From: Schizochytrium sp. CCTCC M209059
Lineage: Eukaryota > Sar > Bigyra > Thraustochytrida > Thraustochytriidae
Direction: 5' to 3'
Assembly: GCA_000818945.1 (NCBI GenBank)
Contig: KN805371.1
Location: 124,001-188,000, forward strand
DNA length: 64,000 nt
Part shown: one piece after another, positions 47,104 through 57,834 of the stretch
How the letters are laid out: the number at the start of each line of letters is the position of its first letter
Position numbering within the stretch: position 1 is the stretch's first letter
Notes under the pieces: model-generated
Databases searched by the model: none
Told to the model about the DNA's origin: nothing
What the model saw: only the letters and a program-made list of their open reading frames with translations
Translations under genes and position numbers: made by a program

Positions 47104-50100
47104 TCGTGTCGCGATTTGCACGGGCGCGCAGACCCGATTCGACTTGAACGAACGGAGGGAGGACCGAACGAACGAAGGATCGCACGAGGACCGTAACTCC
47201 GACTCGAGGCTCCTCATGGCTCAGCCGGAGCACGCACGGCTGGCAGAGCCCATGGACTTTTCTCAAAACGTCGGGAGGGAGGGAGGGAGGGAGCTGACGA
47301 CGGTCGATCGATCGATCGACCGATTCGTCGATCGAGTCATCGGCACGCACGCAGCAAACAGACGACTGCCGCGCCTCGTACGTTGACCAACGGTCGGCAG
47401 CCCGCCCAGGCAAAGAACTTGACTTCCGCGGTCAGGTCTCTGGCCTGGGCGAGATCGACTGCGACTGCGACCTGGGCTGGCCCGGAGGATCCGAGAGGCC
47501 GTAAATAAATATCCATCCATCCATGAAGCCTGCCGCCGCTGCCGCTGCCGCTGCAGCAGCCACATGCCACTGCCAGAGCCAACAGCAGAAGCAGGCGAGC
47601 CAGCGAAGTCGAGCGAAGTCGGCGGCTCCGAGCGAGGTCGGAGCCCGTAGTCTGCACTCAGCTGCAGCGGTCATGGCATGAATCGGGCATGGCATGTTAT
47701 GGCACGGTGCGGACTGCACTGCGTGAGCGACTGCCGCGTCGATGACGAGCATCGTCCGGCCTCACCGGCGTGCTGCAGGCTGCAGCAGCTGCATGTGCAA
47801 GAATGAGCAGCAGCTCCAGCAGCAGCAGCAGCAGCAGCAGCAGGCTGAGGAGGAGTGCGGCGGGAGGTATGAAAGATATTTTGGGCAAGATGTGTATACG
47901 TACGTATGTAGGTGTGTATCTTGGATAAGACGATAAGGATAGAAGTGCAGCTGCAGCGGAAAAGGAAGACGATGAACACGGCCTGCCGCAGCCAGCGTGC
48001 GGCCCTCCAGGCGACTTTCGGCCGAGGTGGGTAGGGAGGGACTGGTCTCCACGCCCGGGGTGGGCGTCTGTCGAGAAGGGCGGAGAGCGGCCCAAAAACT
48101 CATGGGGAATCGAGGACGGAACATCGTGAGGCGACGCATGAGCATGCGATAACTCGGAACCTTTGGTGGTGTGGCTCGTGGAAAGCCGCGCCGACAAGGC
48201 ATTTGCTCTCTTTCGTTCACTCCATCTTCATCATTTTCTCCGCACCGCAAGCCAAGCATTTTTTTGGTCATGTTGGCGACAGCGATGCGTCCACAAGTCT
48301 GGGCAAGACAACGCTCCAAGAAAGTAACAGCCACGTGGCATGGCCACTGCATCTCCGGCCAGCCTTGGACCTACAACTTAACCCAGCCTGCACTCAGGCT
48401 GCTCTGGCAGCATTTCTCCGATTCTAAGAGGTCAACAATGAATCACGAAAAATAGATAGTGCGATTGGGCAATAGCCACGCCACACTGTTACAGCCAATG
48501 GTCACATGCCGTAGACGATAATGATGATAATGATGATAATCACTCGCTGTCAAAGCCCAATCCGCTCCCGGGCACAAACGTGCCTCGGAGTCGCAGTCAC
48601 AGTTGCAGACGCTTGCGGGTGCACCATTTCGTCGACGATACGGCGCAGGTCCTTCCGTTTCGGGCAGTAAGGATGCTTCGGGATGTTTGAGGCGTGCGCA
48701 GGCTATGAAGGAGGCCTAGCCTAGAGACGCTCTCGGCTTGGCCAGGCGATCGGCCACACTAGCAGTTATGCAGGCTTTCAGCTGGCTGCTGCAGCGAAGC
48801 TGTCTATGTATGCTGCACTGGCTGGGCGGCCTACCGTTTTCTACCCGAGCCTGCGCACTGCTGCAGCTGCAGCTGGTTTGCGAGGCAAGGTATGGATGGC
48901 ATGGCATAGTATGGCATGGCATGGTCTTAGTGGCCGCTGTCGATGACGTGCTCCGAGCTCAGCTCCACGTCCTTGAACGTGTTCCTCGCCGGCGCCGAGA
49001 GAAGAAAAAAGAGCCCAAAGGCCAAGCCGGGCACAGCCCCCGCTGCGGGGACACGTATTGCGGCCGTCTCCCGCCGCGCCGCTGCGGGGCGAACGCCGGT
49101 GATGATGGTCGGCGCTTACTCGGCACTGCGGGAAGCTGTGCAAATTTGGTGCGGGGCTGGCCGCCCCCACGGTGGCCCGTGCTGAAAATATCTTCTCGCG
49201 TATCTTCCACAGCGAGGCGCCCTGCCCTACCACCGGCCGTGAGCAGTAGCAGCCTGGCAGCAGCAGCAGCAGCAATGGCAGCTGCAGCAGGAGAGAGAGA
49301 GCGAGGCCCTGAGTCTGACGGGCAAGATCGCAGGAGCCTGGCGGCGCGCCGCAGCCGCTCGCAGTCAGCGACGCCGACGCGGGGAACAGGTGCATGCCGC
49401 GACGCAAAGCAAGCAGCAGCGGTCGGTGGAGCGGGGTCACAGCCGCTGACACGGTACGGCCGGTTTCGCCAGCGGTATAGCGGCATCCCCAGGGACAACT
49501 TTGGAAAGTGCACACTGCGCGTCATCGAAATAGCATGCACGCTTTTCACTCTTTATCTTCTTCTTTTTTGTTTTTTCCTTTTTTTGGGGGTGCGGCCAAG
49601 GTTCAAGTCCTCAACCTTCGACCACTGCGAGGCCGAGGTCACTCTCTGCCACGCTGACCGCAAAGATGTCGGTCTGGCGGCACGACAGCAGCCAGCTGCT
49701 GCTGCCAGCACCGGTATGTTCCCCGCCTTCTGGCCCGCACGCGCTGCGCTGTGCGCCGCGAAACCTCCCCGCGAGCGCTGACCGTGAACGTGACAAAAGG
49801 AAAGACATTAAAAAAGTAGAAAAAACTTTGTAAAAAAAGTGGAAAAACGTAAAAACAAAAAGAAAAGTAAAAGGAAGTCAGGAACCACGCGGAACCTGCG
49901 AGAGCCTTGGCGCCGCGGACCAGACACAGAACCAATGCAGAACCTTTCTTCCAAAGAAGGACTGCGCAACGCAAAGAGGAAGACTGCGCAACGCGCTCGC
50001 GGACGCAAATAGTGTGCGCGAGGGGGGGTGCAGGTGTGTGCGAGGACCCCCTTCGGCGCTGGAGGGCGGGCGGGCTTCGGACAAGTGGGTTATCCTGCGT

Positions 50101-50649
50101 GCGCAAGTGAAGAACGGCTGCGACAAGTGGAGAAAAAGACCTGTGAAAGGGCGGTAGACTGAAAGAATGGAAAGAAAGGCGGGGAAAGAAAGCAAGCCGA
50201 ATTTGAACTCCGCGCGCGCGCACAGCTCGCGCAGGCAGAGCAAACTTTATCGGCCTGGCGCGGCGGCGCGGCGACCTCGGTGCAGAGGTGCGTCGCGGTA
50301 CGTAGCGCAGGGGCGCGCGAACCGCCTCGCGTTCCTCCCTCTCTTCTGCGCGCGCGCGCGCCTCGGGCCGAAGTACTATAAAGAGTTACCACCCGGCCGC
50401 GATTGGGTTCAACCTGCGTCTCGGCCCCCCGCGTCCGGGCCGTCCTCCTAGACCACCGCGGCCGCATCTCTCGCTCTCGCTTCCGCTCTCGCGCTCGCTC
50501 TACCTGCGCGCGCCCCCGCCCGCGGGCGCGCTCCGAGCGCAGTCATCCTGACCGCCGGAAGGGGGCCGCACGCAGAAGGCTAAATAAAGGAGAAGCCAGG
50601 CAGACAGGCCGGGCGCATCTGCGCCGACCGTGGGAGGGAGGAGACTCAG

Positions 50650-50696
50650 CTCCCTCCCTCCCTTTCTCCCTCCCTCCCTCCCTCCCTCTCTTCCTA
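50650..50696. repeat. (CCCT)n microsatellite
   Basis: About ten CCCT units with TTTCT interruption in the calpain 5' leader. Confidence 0.93.
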
Positions 50697-50845
50697 CCTA
50701 TCCACGTGTCTGCCTGTCTGCGTCTCTCCGATCTTCACTCGCTCGCCCCACCCGGCTCGCCCCGCGCCTTCGTTGACACGTCTTGAGAAGAACCTGGTCT
50801 CCGGCGGGCCGCCGTGCGAACTTTTGCAAGAAACGCAAGAAACGC

Positions 50846-53800
50846 ATGGACGACGACGACGCCGTTGACGTTGACTATTCGCCTAGCCCCTTCCCGAAGA
50901 TGATTGCCAGCATGCGGGAAGATGTGCAGCTGTGCATCATCGGGATCTGCTTCGCAACTGCAACGTTCGGAATCGCCTTTACACTGGAACGCGTCAAATA
51001 TCGATGGTGGCTCATCCCAGGCCGAATAGGGACACGCTTGTACGGTTACGTGGTTGAGGACCTCCGATGGTCCCTCAGGCTCTTTCACTGGACCCTCATC
51101 GCCGCGCAAGCTGCATTTTTTGTGTTTATGCTTGGCACTGCGGCGCTTTTTGCGTCCATGTTGGCACTCTCGTGGACCGCATCTAGCTGGGGCGATTTTG
51201 TTCAAAATCCCTTCTCGGGGATCCTCTTTTGCGGGTCCTGCGTCCTCGGCCTTCTTGGAGGCCGCCTCTGGCATCACAACGCCGCCACGCTCGCGGCCAC
51301 TCTTAATGTTGTGCAACGAAGTTGCGACCCAGCGCCAATTACGAGCGCAGAAAACGCAATACGAAACACGCTCACGGTCATTGGGATAGTCGCCGGGACC
51401 CTGGCGCTCCTTTCAGACTTTTTTCTGATTCCCTTTGGGCGCTGCTCCGAGCAAGCAACTCCTCATGATCAAGTCGAGGCAAATTTCTGCGAACAAGTTG
51501 CATCTCATCCCTGGCTCATTGTTGATGTGTGGTGGCCGTTGTCTGGCAGCTGGGTGCCCATGACGCTCTCTGCCTGTCTCCTTGTGTCGGCGCTCTATTT
51601 TGCCGATCTTTACATTCATGCCTCGCACGATATTATTATTGAGGCTTATTCGCATCAGGCAGAGCTGAGAATGCGTTTTGCCGGCGTTCGATATGCAAGC
51701 CGTCGCCACAGCGTTATTCTCGCTGGTGCCGATGGGTCTTTGTCAGACTCATCGAGCCCGAATGACGACGAGAACGCAGACGATTGCAGGGTGCTCGTCA
51801 ACGATGAAGCTCGCGTCGACAACGACGACGATGATGATGATGATGATGATGACAGTGATGATGACGACGACGATGACGATATCGACCTGTTCAAAGACGA
51901 CATTTATGTCCACGAGGCTTCCGGAGATCTCAGCAAAAAATCTGGACGCAGCGCCCACCCAATACAACAGCGTCACGATGCTTGTTTGCTAGAAGATAGA
52001 AGAAAAGGGAAAGGCGATGAAGCAACACGCAACATCGAGCATCGAGGTCTTCGAATTGAGGCCGATATTGCTGAAGATCTATGGCTAGAATGTGTGGGTC
52101 CAGCCAAAATCAAACCTCAAATTGGTGCTGCTTCTGTTGCTGCTGCTGCACTGCCGCCGCTGCCGCCGCCGCCGCCGCCGCCGCCGCCTTTAATAACGCC
52201 CGTGACTTCGCCTTCCACATCGTCAACATCAGCGTCACGCGATAAAGAGACCAAAGTGCCTCCCTCACACACTCCAACTGATATCCCGTACTCGCTTGCT
52301 GATATTCAAACAAAGCTCGCCAGGTACAGACGTCGTCTCAAGCGTAACTTCATCACGCTTTACGTGCTTTCCGTCCTGGTTCTTCTCGCTCTCGCAGGAA
52401 CGCACATGTATTTCACCGGCAAATCTTTCCTCTTCTTTGAATGCATTGCCATCTTTCTCACGGACCTTCTTTTCATTTCCAAATTCTACACGTCTCACGT
52501 TTCGCGCGTCTTTAGCGGTATGGAAATTCACGTTGGCGGCATGGAGGCCACGCCTCTTGCCATTGTCCTCTTGGTTGTTCGCGCTGTGCTCTTTTCCACA
52601 CCGAGTCAGGGCTGGTTCATCGCACAGAGCATTGCTTGCCTCGTTGGCATCTGCTACCTTATTTGGAATCTCATGCCCTCCTATCTCGCTTCCGATATTC
52701 ACGCCGATCACGCTCGCGAACTCCGTCGCTTAGCTCGTCGCTGGAGGAACAAATCCTGTGGCACTCTCCTCTCGTCCGCTCTCGTTGCCTATTCTCGCGA
52801 GATCGTGGGCCTTGTGCTCTTTGCCTACTTTTCGATTCTCACATGCATTGTGGCACTTCCCAAGGCCACTGCTCGCCTTCACTTCGCTACGCGTACACAC
52901 AACGGTATTATGGTTTGCCACATCAACGGGACGCTCGTTCCCCTCTGGGAATTCGGCCTCACATGCATCATCTTTGCCTGCTGCTTCGGCCTTCACATGG
53001 CCGAATCTTTACAGAGGCCCAAGATACCTGATTTCCGATACCTCCGTCTCCTTTGCATCGTCTTTGGCGCAGATCTGGCCTTTGCCTACTTTATCAGTTG
53101 GTCGCACCTCTTTCCCGGCCTGGGGGATTTCTTCTTTGTCAACGTCGTGGTCTTTTTTCCGGCTGCTGTGTCCTGCGTCTGGGGCCACCGTCTCTGGGTT
53201 ACTGCAGACTATGTCTTCCTGAAGCATGACGGCTCGAAAAGAGATTGGATCATGATCGTCTGTTTTGCCACGGCCAACATCACCGTTTTCAGCGTGCCCC
53301 CCGTCGTGCATTTCACAATGGGTGCCGATGCCTCGCGTGTTGCCATCCCCGTTGTCGCCTTTTGGTCTTTTATTTACGGTTTGCTGGCTGCGCAATGCTG
53401 GTGCAATACACTTCAGATCTCGGGAAACAGGCAGCTTCACGTTCTCTTTTCACTTCACTTAATTATGACCATCGCGGAAGCTGTACTCGGGAGCCCGAAT
53501 GCGTTCGTCAGTCCTGCTCTCACCAGCGCCGTCTTCATTGGCACTCTTTACCATGATCATGACAAAATGACGTTTGCGTCGGCCGTTGCCGTTCTCGCGG
53601 CGTGCAGCTCGGCCATTGTCACTGCTCTCGCTGCACCGTCGACCGCCGATGCTGCGGTCGTGTTCTCTCTTGTCCTCGTGCTCTGTCTTTGGGTTGCATT
53701 TTTCGTAGCGGCTTGGCAGCCGTTGGCGCTACAGCCTTCCATCGTTCCAGTCTTTGTTGTTCTGGGGGTTGCACTCTTCATGGTCCTCAAGCTCGCCGAC

Positions 53801-56671
53801 CCATTTGTGCACTTTTGCCTGTTGGTCGTTGCCATCGCACTTGCGCTGGTATCTGCAATCTGGCGTTTTGTTGCACAGCGAAATCAGGGATCTTCTTTTC
53901 AACGCATGGTTTACTCCTCATCTTTCCTCGGTGTGCCCGCTGTCGTCTACACCGTCAACCAAAAGGGCGGCGATCTTCGCATTCACCCTTTTGGCCGCAG
54001 TGGCATCATGATTTTCACGCTTTTCTTCGGCCAAATTCTCACCTACCTCTGCAGCGCCTGGCTAAGCTCCAACATCGGCACCGTTACCAGCTCGCTCCTC
54101 TATTGCGTACTCTTTGTCTTTGTTCTCGAGCGCTCCTTGGCACGGCTCGTGCGTTTTCGACGAAACTTTACAGCGCTTCAGCTGCAAGGACTCGAAAATA
54201 TTTTCGAGGCCGCCGTGAATGTTGCCGTTGAGCGCAGCGTCGAGATTTCACAGCAAGCCATTATGTCCTCCTGGTTCCGTGACGAGGGCTCCACGGCCTT
54301 TTCGCGCGACGCCTCTCGTCTTCTCAAAAAATTCCCAAACTCGAAGACGGACAACGAGAGCCTTGCTTCGGATCTATCTTTTGGCGCCGAAGCTGACGCC
54401 AGCGTCGACACCAGTTTCATGATTCTTCGCACGCCTCATCAGCTCATGCAGTATTATGCGCACGTACAGGACATCGAACTCCAAAACGACAGGCATTCGC
54501 GCGACGGCATCCATTTCCGTGCTCTATTTGACGAGCTACTCGTCATGTGCAGTGCGCTGATCCGTAAGAGCGGGCCCAAAGCGCTCCCCGAGCCCCATCA
54601 AGACGACCGTGTTGACGCCCCATGGCTAAAGCAAGAGGCCAAAGACCCCAATCGTACACCCCGATCGTCGGGGGCTCTCGGTAGCGTTCCACACCAACGA
54701 CCATTCACAGAGGTACAGGGATCTTCTGTGAGCACTTCATCCAGTGACTGTCAAGAAGACGATGAATCGACGCATCGGCGACCTACCACTAGCGCCATCG
54801 ATGAAAGCGAAAAGACCGTATCATCGAGGAACAGCGTTGGCGAAGAAGCGGTTTGCAGCAATGATGCTTGCACAAAGAATGCTGTAGACAGCGGTCCCCA
54901 AGACTGTGGTGAACGCCCGGAGACACGTTGGTCCGATCCGGAGTTTCCCCCGTCCATGGAAAGCATTTGCGGGATGGAACTCGGTTTGGAACTTGACAAT
55001 TGTGCACCCGTCATTGAAGAGGATGTCGAATGGTGGCCCGCTTTGGACAAAAGCGATGTAACAACGACTCTAGATTCAAGGCTCGGGGACCTCGTCGAAA
55101 AGCCCGTTTCGCTTGTATACGAACCCAGGGATGTTGTCCAAGGCGCTGTGGGAGATTGCTGGCTGCTGAGCGCCATTAGCGTCGTGGCGCTGTGGCCAGA
55201 TCTCATGGCGCGCGTCATGCCGCGCCGGTCAGCCGCGTATCCCGGTCGCGCACGTGTCAGTCTGTTTGTACAAGGTGACTGGCGCGACGTGGAGGTCGAC
55301 GACAGCCTGCCTTGCCTCATCGCGCAAAGCTGGGACTTGGACGGGAATGTACATGATGTGCCATCGGATTCGGAGCGCGACCTCTTTCCTCTGCCCTTGT
55401 TTTGTCGCTCTCGATCACCCAAGGTTGTCTGGCCAATGCTCTTGGAAAAAGCCTTTGCAAAAACGTATGGCTCGTACGAGATGCTTCGCGGGGGGCACGT
55501 ACACGCTGCTCTCGTTGATCTCACAGGTGGGCTGACGCAGGTATTTCAATTGAAGCGCGACCTGGAGCTTGTCGCTTCTGGGGCATTGTGGAAACGTCTC
55601 AAGCGTTTTCGTGAAGAACGCCTTCTCTTGGCTGCAGGCACGGACGAAGACTGGCAAGGGCCAGACTACTCTCGTCGCGCGAATCGCGGCCGCGATGGCT
55701 CTGATTTTCACCATCCTCATCATGAAGTCCATGATGATGAGGAAGACCTTGGCATTACTCCTGGCCACGCATATGCGATTCTTGATGTCGTTGAGGAAGT
55801 TGATTCACGTGGGCGCCACTGTCTCCTCAAATTGCGCGATCCATGGGGCACCTCGAAATGGACGGGAGCTTGGAACAACCAGGACTCGGAGCGATGGACT
55901 CGTCGTATGCGCGCGCGTCTTAGTGTTGACAAACTTGAGGATGGTGAGGCGGAGGCGGCCAGTACAGCTGGGGCCGCTGCCACTTCGAGTGACTTTTGGA
56001 TGTCGATGGACGATTTCGTCATTCAGTTCAAAGAGCTTTACGTGTGCCGTGTCTTTCCTGAGCGCAAGTCGTGGCATCACCGTCGGGAGTTTGGCACCTT
56101 TTTTGGCCGCAGCAGCAGGAAGTCTCATTGCGCCCACGCGTCGCATGAGGACGCACCCGTGTCAGCTCGTGTTTCTGTCCTTGCGCACGACAGTTTTGCT
56201 GCCGACGTCGAAGCGATGGCAGCTGGGCACCAGCGTGGCCACGATGGATACACGGACCAGTTCGCTCTGCGTTTGCATCCAAGTCGAAAGCATAAGCACG
56301 GCAAAGTGTACGTGTCCATTACGCAGATCACACCTCGTGGCGAAGAGGCCTTTATGACTCTTGCACTTCTCGACAACGAGGGCAAACGCGTTGCTGCCGA
56401 CAGCGAAGTGCGCAACCGCCAAGTCGTCGCTACGGCCGGGGCGTATCGCGACACGCGCGAGGTCTCGCTGGAGACTTCACTTCCATGCAGCGAGACCAAA
56501 GCCTTTACGCTGCTTCCCTCCTTGTACACGGAGGTGGATGTCAAATTCACCATCAACGTGTACTCGGAGTGTGAATTTGAGCTCAGGGCTTTGCGTTCGC
56601 CTTCTATTTCTACTACTGGTGCATCGGCTGCCCCCAACGCTACATCTGCCTTGGTGGCGAATCTTTCGTGA
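50846..56671 (+). CDS. DEK1-like membrane calpain (phytocalpain type)
   Basis: 1,941 residues from the ATG at 50846 (the frame's earlier start codon is not ATG). Residues about 25-1130 hold some 20 hydrophobic segments, split by a cytosolic acidic loop (poly-D near 330-350, poly-P near 440-450) after the fifth. The C-terminal third is a calpain protease: Q-G-A-V-G-D-C-W-L-L with Cys1438, G-H-A-Y-A-I with His1641, and L-R-D-P-W-G with position 1665 in the place of the usual Asn. A beta-rich calpain C2-like domain follows to the end. This architecture (about 21-24 membrane spans, loop, linker, CysPc, C2-like) is that of plant DEK1, which controls cell-surface position sensing and growth. Asp at 1665 in place of Asn is unusual. 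It ends 152 bp from the converging YIPF gene. Confidence 0.93.
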   Translation: MDDDDAVDVDYSPSPFPKMIASMREDVQLCIIGICFATATFGIAFTLERVKYRWWLIPGRIGTRLYGYVVEDLRWSLRLFHWTLIAAQAAFFVFMLGTAALFASMLALSWTASSWGDFVQNPFSGILFCGSCVLGLLGGRLWHHNAATLAATLNVVQRSCDPAPITSAENAIRNTLTVIGIVAGTLALLSDFFLIPFGRCSEQATPHDQVEANFCEQVASHPWLIVDVWWPLSGSWVPMTLSACLLVSALYFADLYIHASHDIIIEAYSHQAELRMRFAGVRYASRRHSVILAGADGSLSDSSSPNDDENADDCRVLVNDEARVDNDDDDDDDDDDSDDDDDDDDIDLFKDDIYVHEASGDLSKKSGRSAHPIQQRHDACLLEDRRKGKGDEATRNIEHRGLRIEADIAEDLWLECVGPAKIKPQIGAASVAAAALPPLPPPPPPPPPLITPVTSPSTSSTSASRDKETKVPPSHTPTDIPYSLADIQTKLARYRRRLKRNFITLYVLSVLVLLALAGTHMYFTGKSFLFFECIAIFLTDLLFISKFYTSHVSRVFSGMEIHVGGMEATPLAIVLLVVRAVLFSTPSQGWFIAQSIACLVGICYLIWNLMPSYLASDIHADHARELRRLARRWRNKSCGTLLSSALVAYSREIVGLVLFAYFSILTCIVALPKATARLHFATRTHNGIMVCHINGTLVPLWEFGLTCIIFACCFGLHMAESLQRPKIPDFRYLRLLCIVFGADLAFAYFISWSHLFPGLGDFFFVNVVVFFPAAVSCVWGHRLWVTADYVFLKHDGSKRDWIMIVCFATANITVFSVPPVVHFTMGADASRVAIPVVAFWSFIYGLLAAQCWCNTLQISGNRQLHVLFSLHLIMTIAEAVLGSPNAFVSPALTSAVFIGTLYHDHDKMTFASAVAVLAACSSAIVTALAAPSTADAAVVFSLVLVLCLWVAFFVAAWQPLALQPSIVPVFVVLGVALFMVLKLADPFVHFCLLVVAIALALVSAIWRFVAQRNQGSSFQRMVYSSSFLGVPAVVYTVNQKGGDLRIHPFGRSGIMIFTLFFGQILTYLCSAWLSSNIGTVTSSLLYCVLFVFVLERSLARLVRFRRNFTALQLQGLENIFEAAVNVAVERSVEISQQAIMSSWFRDEGSTAFSRDASRLLKKFPNSKTDNESLASDLSFGAEADASVDTSFMILRTPHQLMQYYAHVQDIELQNDRHSRDGIHFRALFDELLVMCSALIRKSGPKALPEPHQDDRVDAPWLKQEAKDPNRTPRSSGALGSVPHQRPFTEVQGSSVSTSSSDCQEDDESTHRRPTTSAIDESEKTVSSRNSVGEEAVCSNDACTKNAVDSGPQDCGERPETRWSDPEFPPSMESICGMELGLELDNCAPVIEEDVEWWPALDKSDVTTTLDSRLGDLVEKPVSLVYEPRDVVQGAVGDCWLLSAISVVALWPDLMARVMPRRSAAYPGRARVSLFVQGDWRDVEVDDSLPCLIAQSWDLDGNVHDVPSDSERDLFPLPLFCRSRSPKVVWPMLLEKAFAKTYGSYEMLRGGHVHAALVDLTGGLTQVFQLKRDLELVASGALWKRLKRFREERLLLAAGTDEDWQGPDYSRRANRGRDGSDFHHPHHEVHDDEEDLGITPGHAYAILDVVEEVDSRGRHCLLKLRDPWGTSKWTGAWNNQDSERWTRRMRARLSVDKLEDGEAEAASTAGAAATSSDFWMSMDDFVIQFKELYVCRVFPERKSWHHRREFGTFFGRSSRKSHCAHASHEDAPVSARVSVLAHDSFAADVEAMAAGHQRGHDGYTDQFALRLHPSRKHKHGKVYVSITQITPRGEEAFMTLALLDNEGKRVAADSEVRNRQVVATAGAYRDTREVSLETSLPCSETKAFTLLPSLYTEVDVKFTINVYSECEFELRALRSPSISTTGASAAPNATSALVANLS

Positions 56672-56823
56672 GGTAGCTCACTGTCAGAGATACGCGCGCG
56701 AAACGCACGAGGGGGCTGTGTCGGCCCTCACGTTGGAAATGATACATGGCGAGCTGCCTTGATCTCTTTCTTCTCTGTACTTTTAGAACTTGAACGAACT
56801 TGAAAATCTTTATTTGTTTCAAT

Positions 56824-57834
56824 TCAGGCGGATCTGCCAAAGAACTTGAGCTTGAGAACCATGGCGAAGACGACGTGCAGGCCGATGACGCCAGCTAGCA
56901 AAGTTGCGGCCAATTTGCGTCCCTGTGGCGAGGTCTGGTCGCCCAGAAGTGACCCAGCATCCTGAAGTGGTGGCTCCCCCGACTCGGGATCCATTGGTGG
57001 CACGTAACCGTCGTTTGATGTGGCGATGCGAGCCCAGAGGTTCCGCAGCAAAAACACTGCGGACCAGCCTAGCGCGAGGATGACGGCGGGCCATTCAAGC
57101 GCTGGCACGATGCAAACGACACAGGCCACAAGGAAGGGCGAAATGGAGTACCCGTAGACGCAAGCCAGCTCAATAAAGGTCATGTTGGCTGTCGACACGC
57201 CCAGATAGGTGAAGCATCCCCAGGCTACAAAGGGCATGGCCAGCGCAAATCCAAACACAAAGGAAGCACCAAGGCCAAGAACTTTGAAATCGTGCTGCCA
57301 TTCTGTAGCTGAGGAGGAGTCATGATCGATCCATGATGCAAAGTTGCTCGTTGATGCAATAAGGAAAACCAGTGCAGCACATACCCAGAACGGTGCGTAC
57401 AGGTCAGGGCGCGCGTCAACGGCCTCGAAAAAGTCGTTCTTCCATGGCATAGCTACGCGTTGGAGCCGTTCTACCACGTCCTCGGTCGTCACGTTGAAAT
57501 AAGGCATATAGTATTCAACCTTGAATGGGGCGAGAAGTCCTGTCGGCACGGGCGGCAGCTCGTACGTCTGCGCGGGCCCCATGCTCCCACTGAGCCCGAT
57601 GGCCGGGTTCCCCGTGCTGCCGCTCGCGAGCGAGATATTCGACGTGCTTGCTGCCCCGTCGTGCGCGTCAAAGTCCACGAAGCCATCGCCTGCGGCCAGA
57701 TCGCGCTGCACGGAAGCGTCTCCTAATGCGAACCCTCCCGCGCCGGCCCCCTGCGCCGCCAGGTTCACGTCGTCAAAGTCGGACGCCGCTGCGAACGGGT
57801 TGGCGGCGTCGTCTCCATCGTTCGTGAGCGCCAT
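56824..57834 (-). CDS. YIPF1/2-type Yip1-domain protein
   Basis: 336 residues from the ATG at 57834 (GAGGAG before, G after). The frame extends to 57897 but the extra codons are a poor start. The N-terminal 100 residues are soluble. A conserved Yip1-family segment, Y-Y-x-P-Y-F-x-V-x-T-x-D-V, precedes F-F-x-A-V-x-x-x-P-D-L-Y-x-P-F-W, as in YIPF1 and YIPF2. Five hydrophobic segments follow, one at the extreme C-terminus. Yip1 proteins sit in Golgi and endosome membranes and bind Rab GTPases. The gene is divergent from TFIP11; the two starts are 322 bp apart and share a GC-rich promoter. Confidence 0.92.
   Translation of the reverse strand: MALTNDGDDAANPFAAASDFDDVNLAAQGAGAGGFALGDASVQRDLAAGDGFVDFDAHDGAASTSNISLASGSTGNPAIGLSGSMGPAQTYELPPVPTGLLAPFKVEYYMPYFNVTTEDVVERLQRVAMPWKNDFFEAVDARPDLYAPFWVCAALVFLIASTSNFASWIDHDSSSATEWQHDFKVLGLGASFVFGFALAMPFVAWGCFTYLGVSTANMTFIELACVYGYSISPFLVACVVCIVPALEWPAVILALGWSAVFLLRNLWARIATSNDGYVPPMDPESGEPPLQDAGSLLGDQTSPQGRKLAATLLAGVIGLHVVFAMVLKLKFFGRSA

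Larger units (their letters stand above)
45489..50845. other. 5.4-kb divergent intergenic block, repeat-rich, no supported gene
   Basis: Between the divergent SWEET and calpain starts. Contains TACTC, CTTCC, TTGA/GACT, GTGC, pyrimidine (46.2-46.4 kb), GCT (47.06 kb), CAG and CCCT repeats. Long open frames here (for example minus strand 46016-47413 and plus strand 48738-49781) encode R/S/K/L runs that overlap on both strands and resemble no protein. A less repetitive stretch at 47.95-48.65 kb has no recognisable coding content. Part must be the leader of the calpain gene. Confidence 0.6.

Noticed and set aside
46016..47413. Minus-strand frame of 465 codons
   Set aside because: Made of R, K, S and Q runs coded by tetranucleotide and pyrimidine repeats; overlaps long frames on the other strand; no recognisable motif.
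49600..49630. GGTTCAAGTCC resembling a tRNA T-loop
   Set aside because: The flanking bases do not pair into a T-stem and no acceptor or anticodon arm is visible upstream.
48738..49781. Plus-strand frame of 347 codons
   Set aside because: No family resemblance, low-complexity A/R/S content, and a similar-length frame opposite. The hydrophobic piece near its end comes from a T-rich tract.
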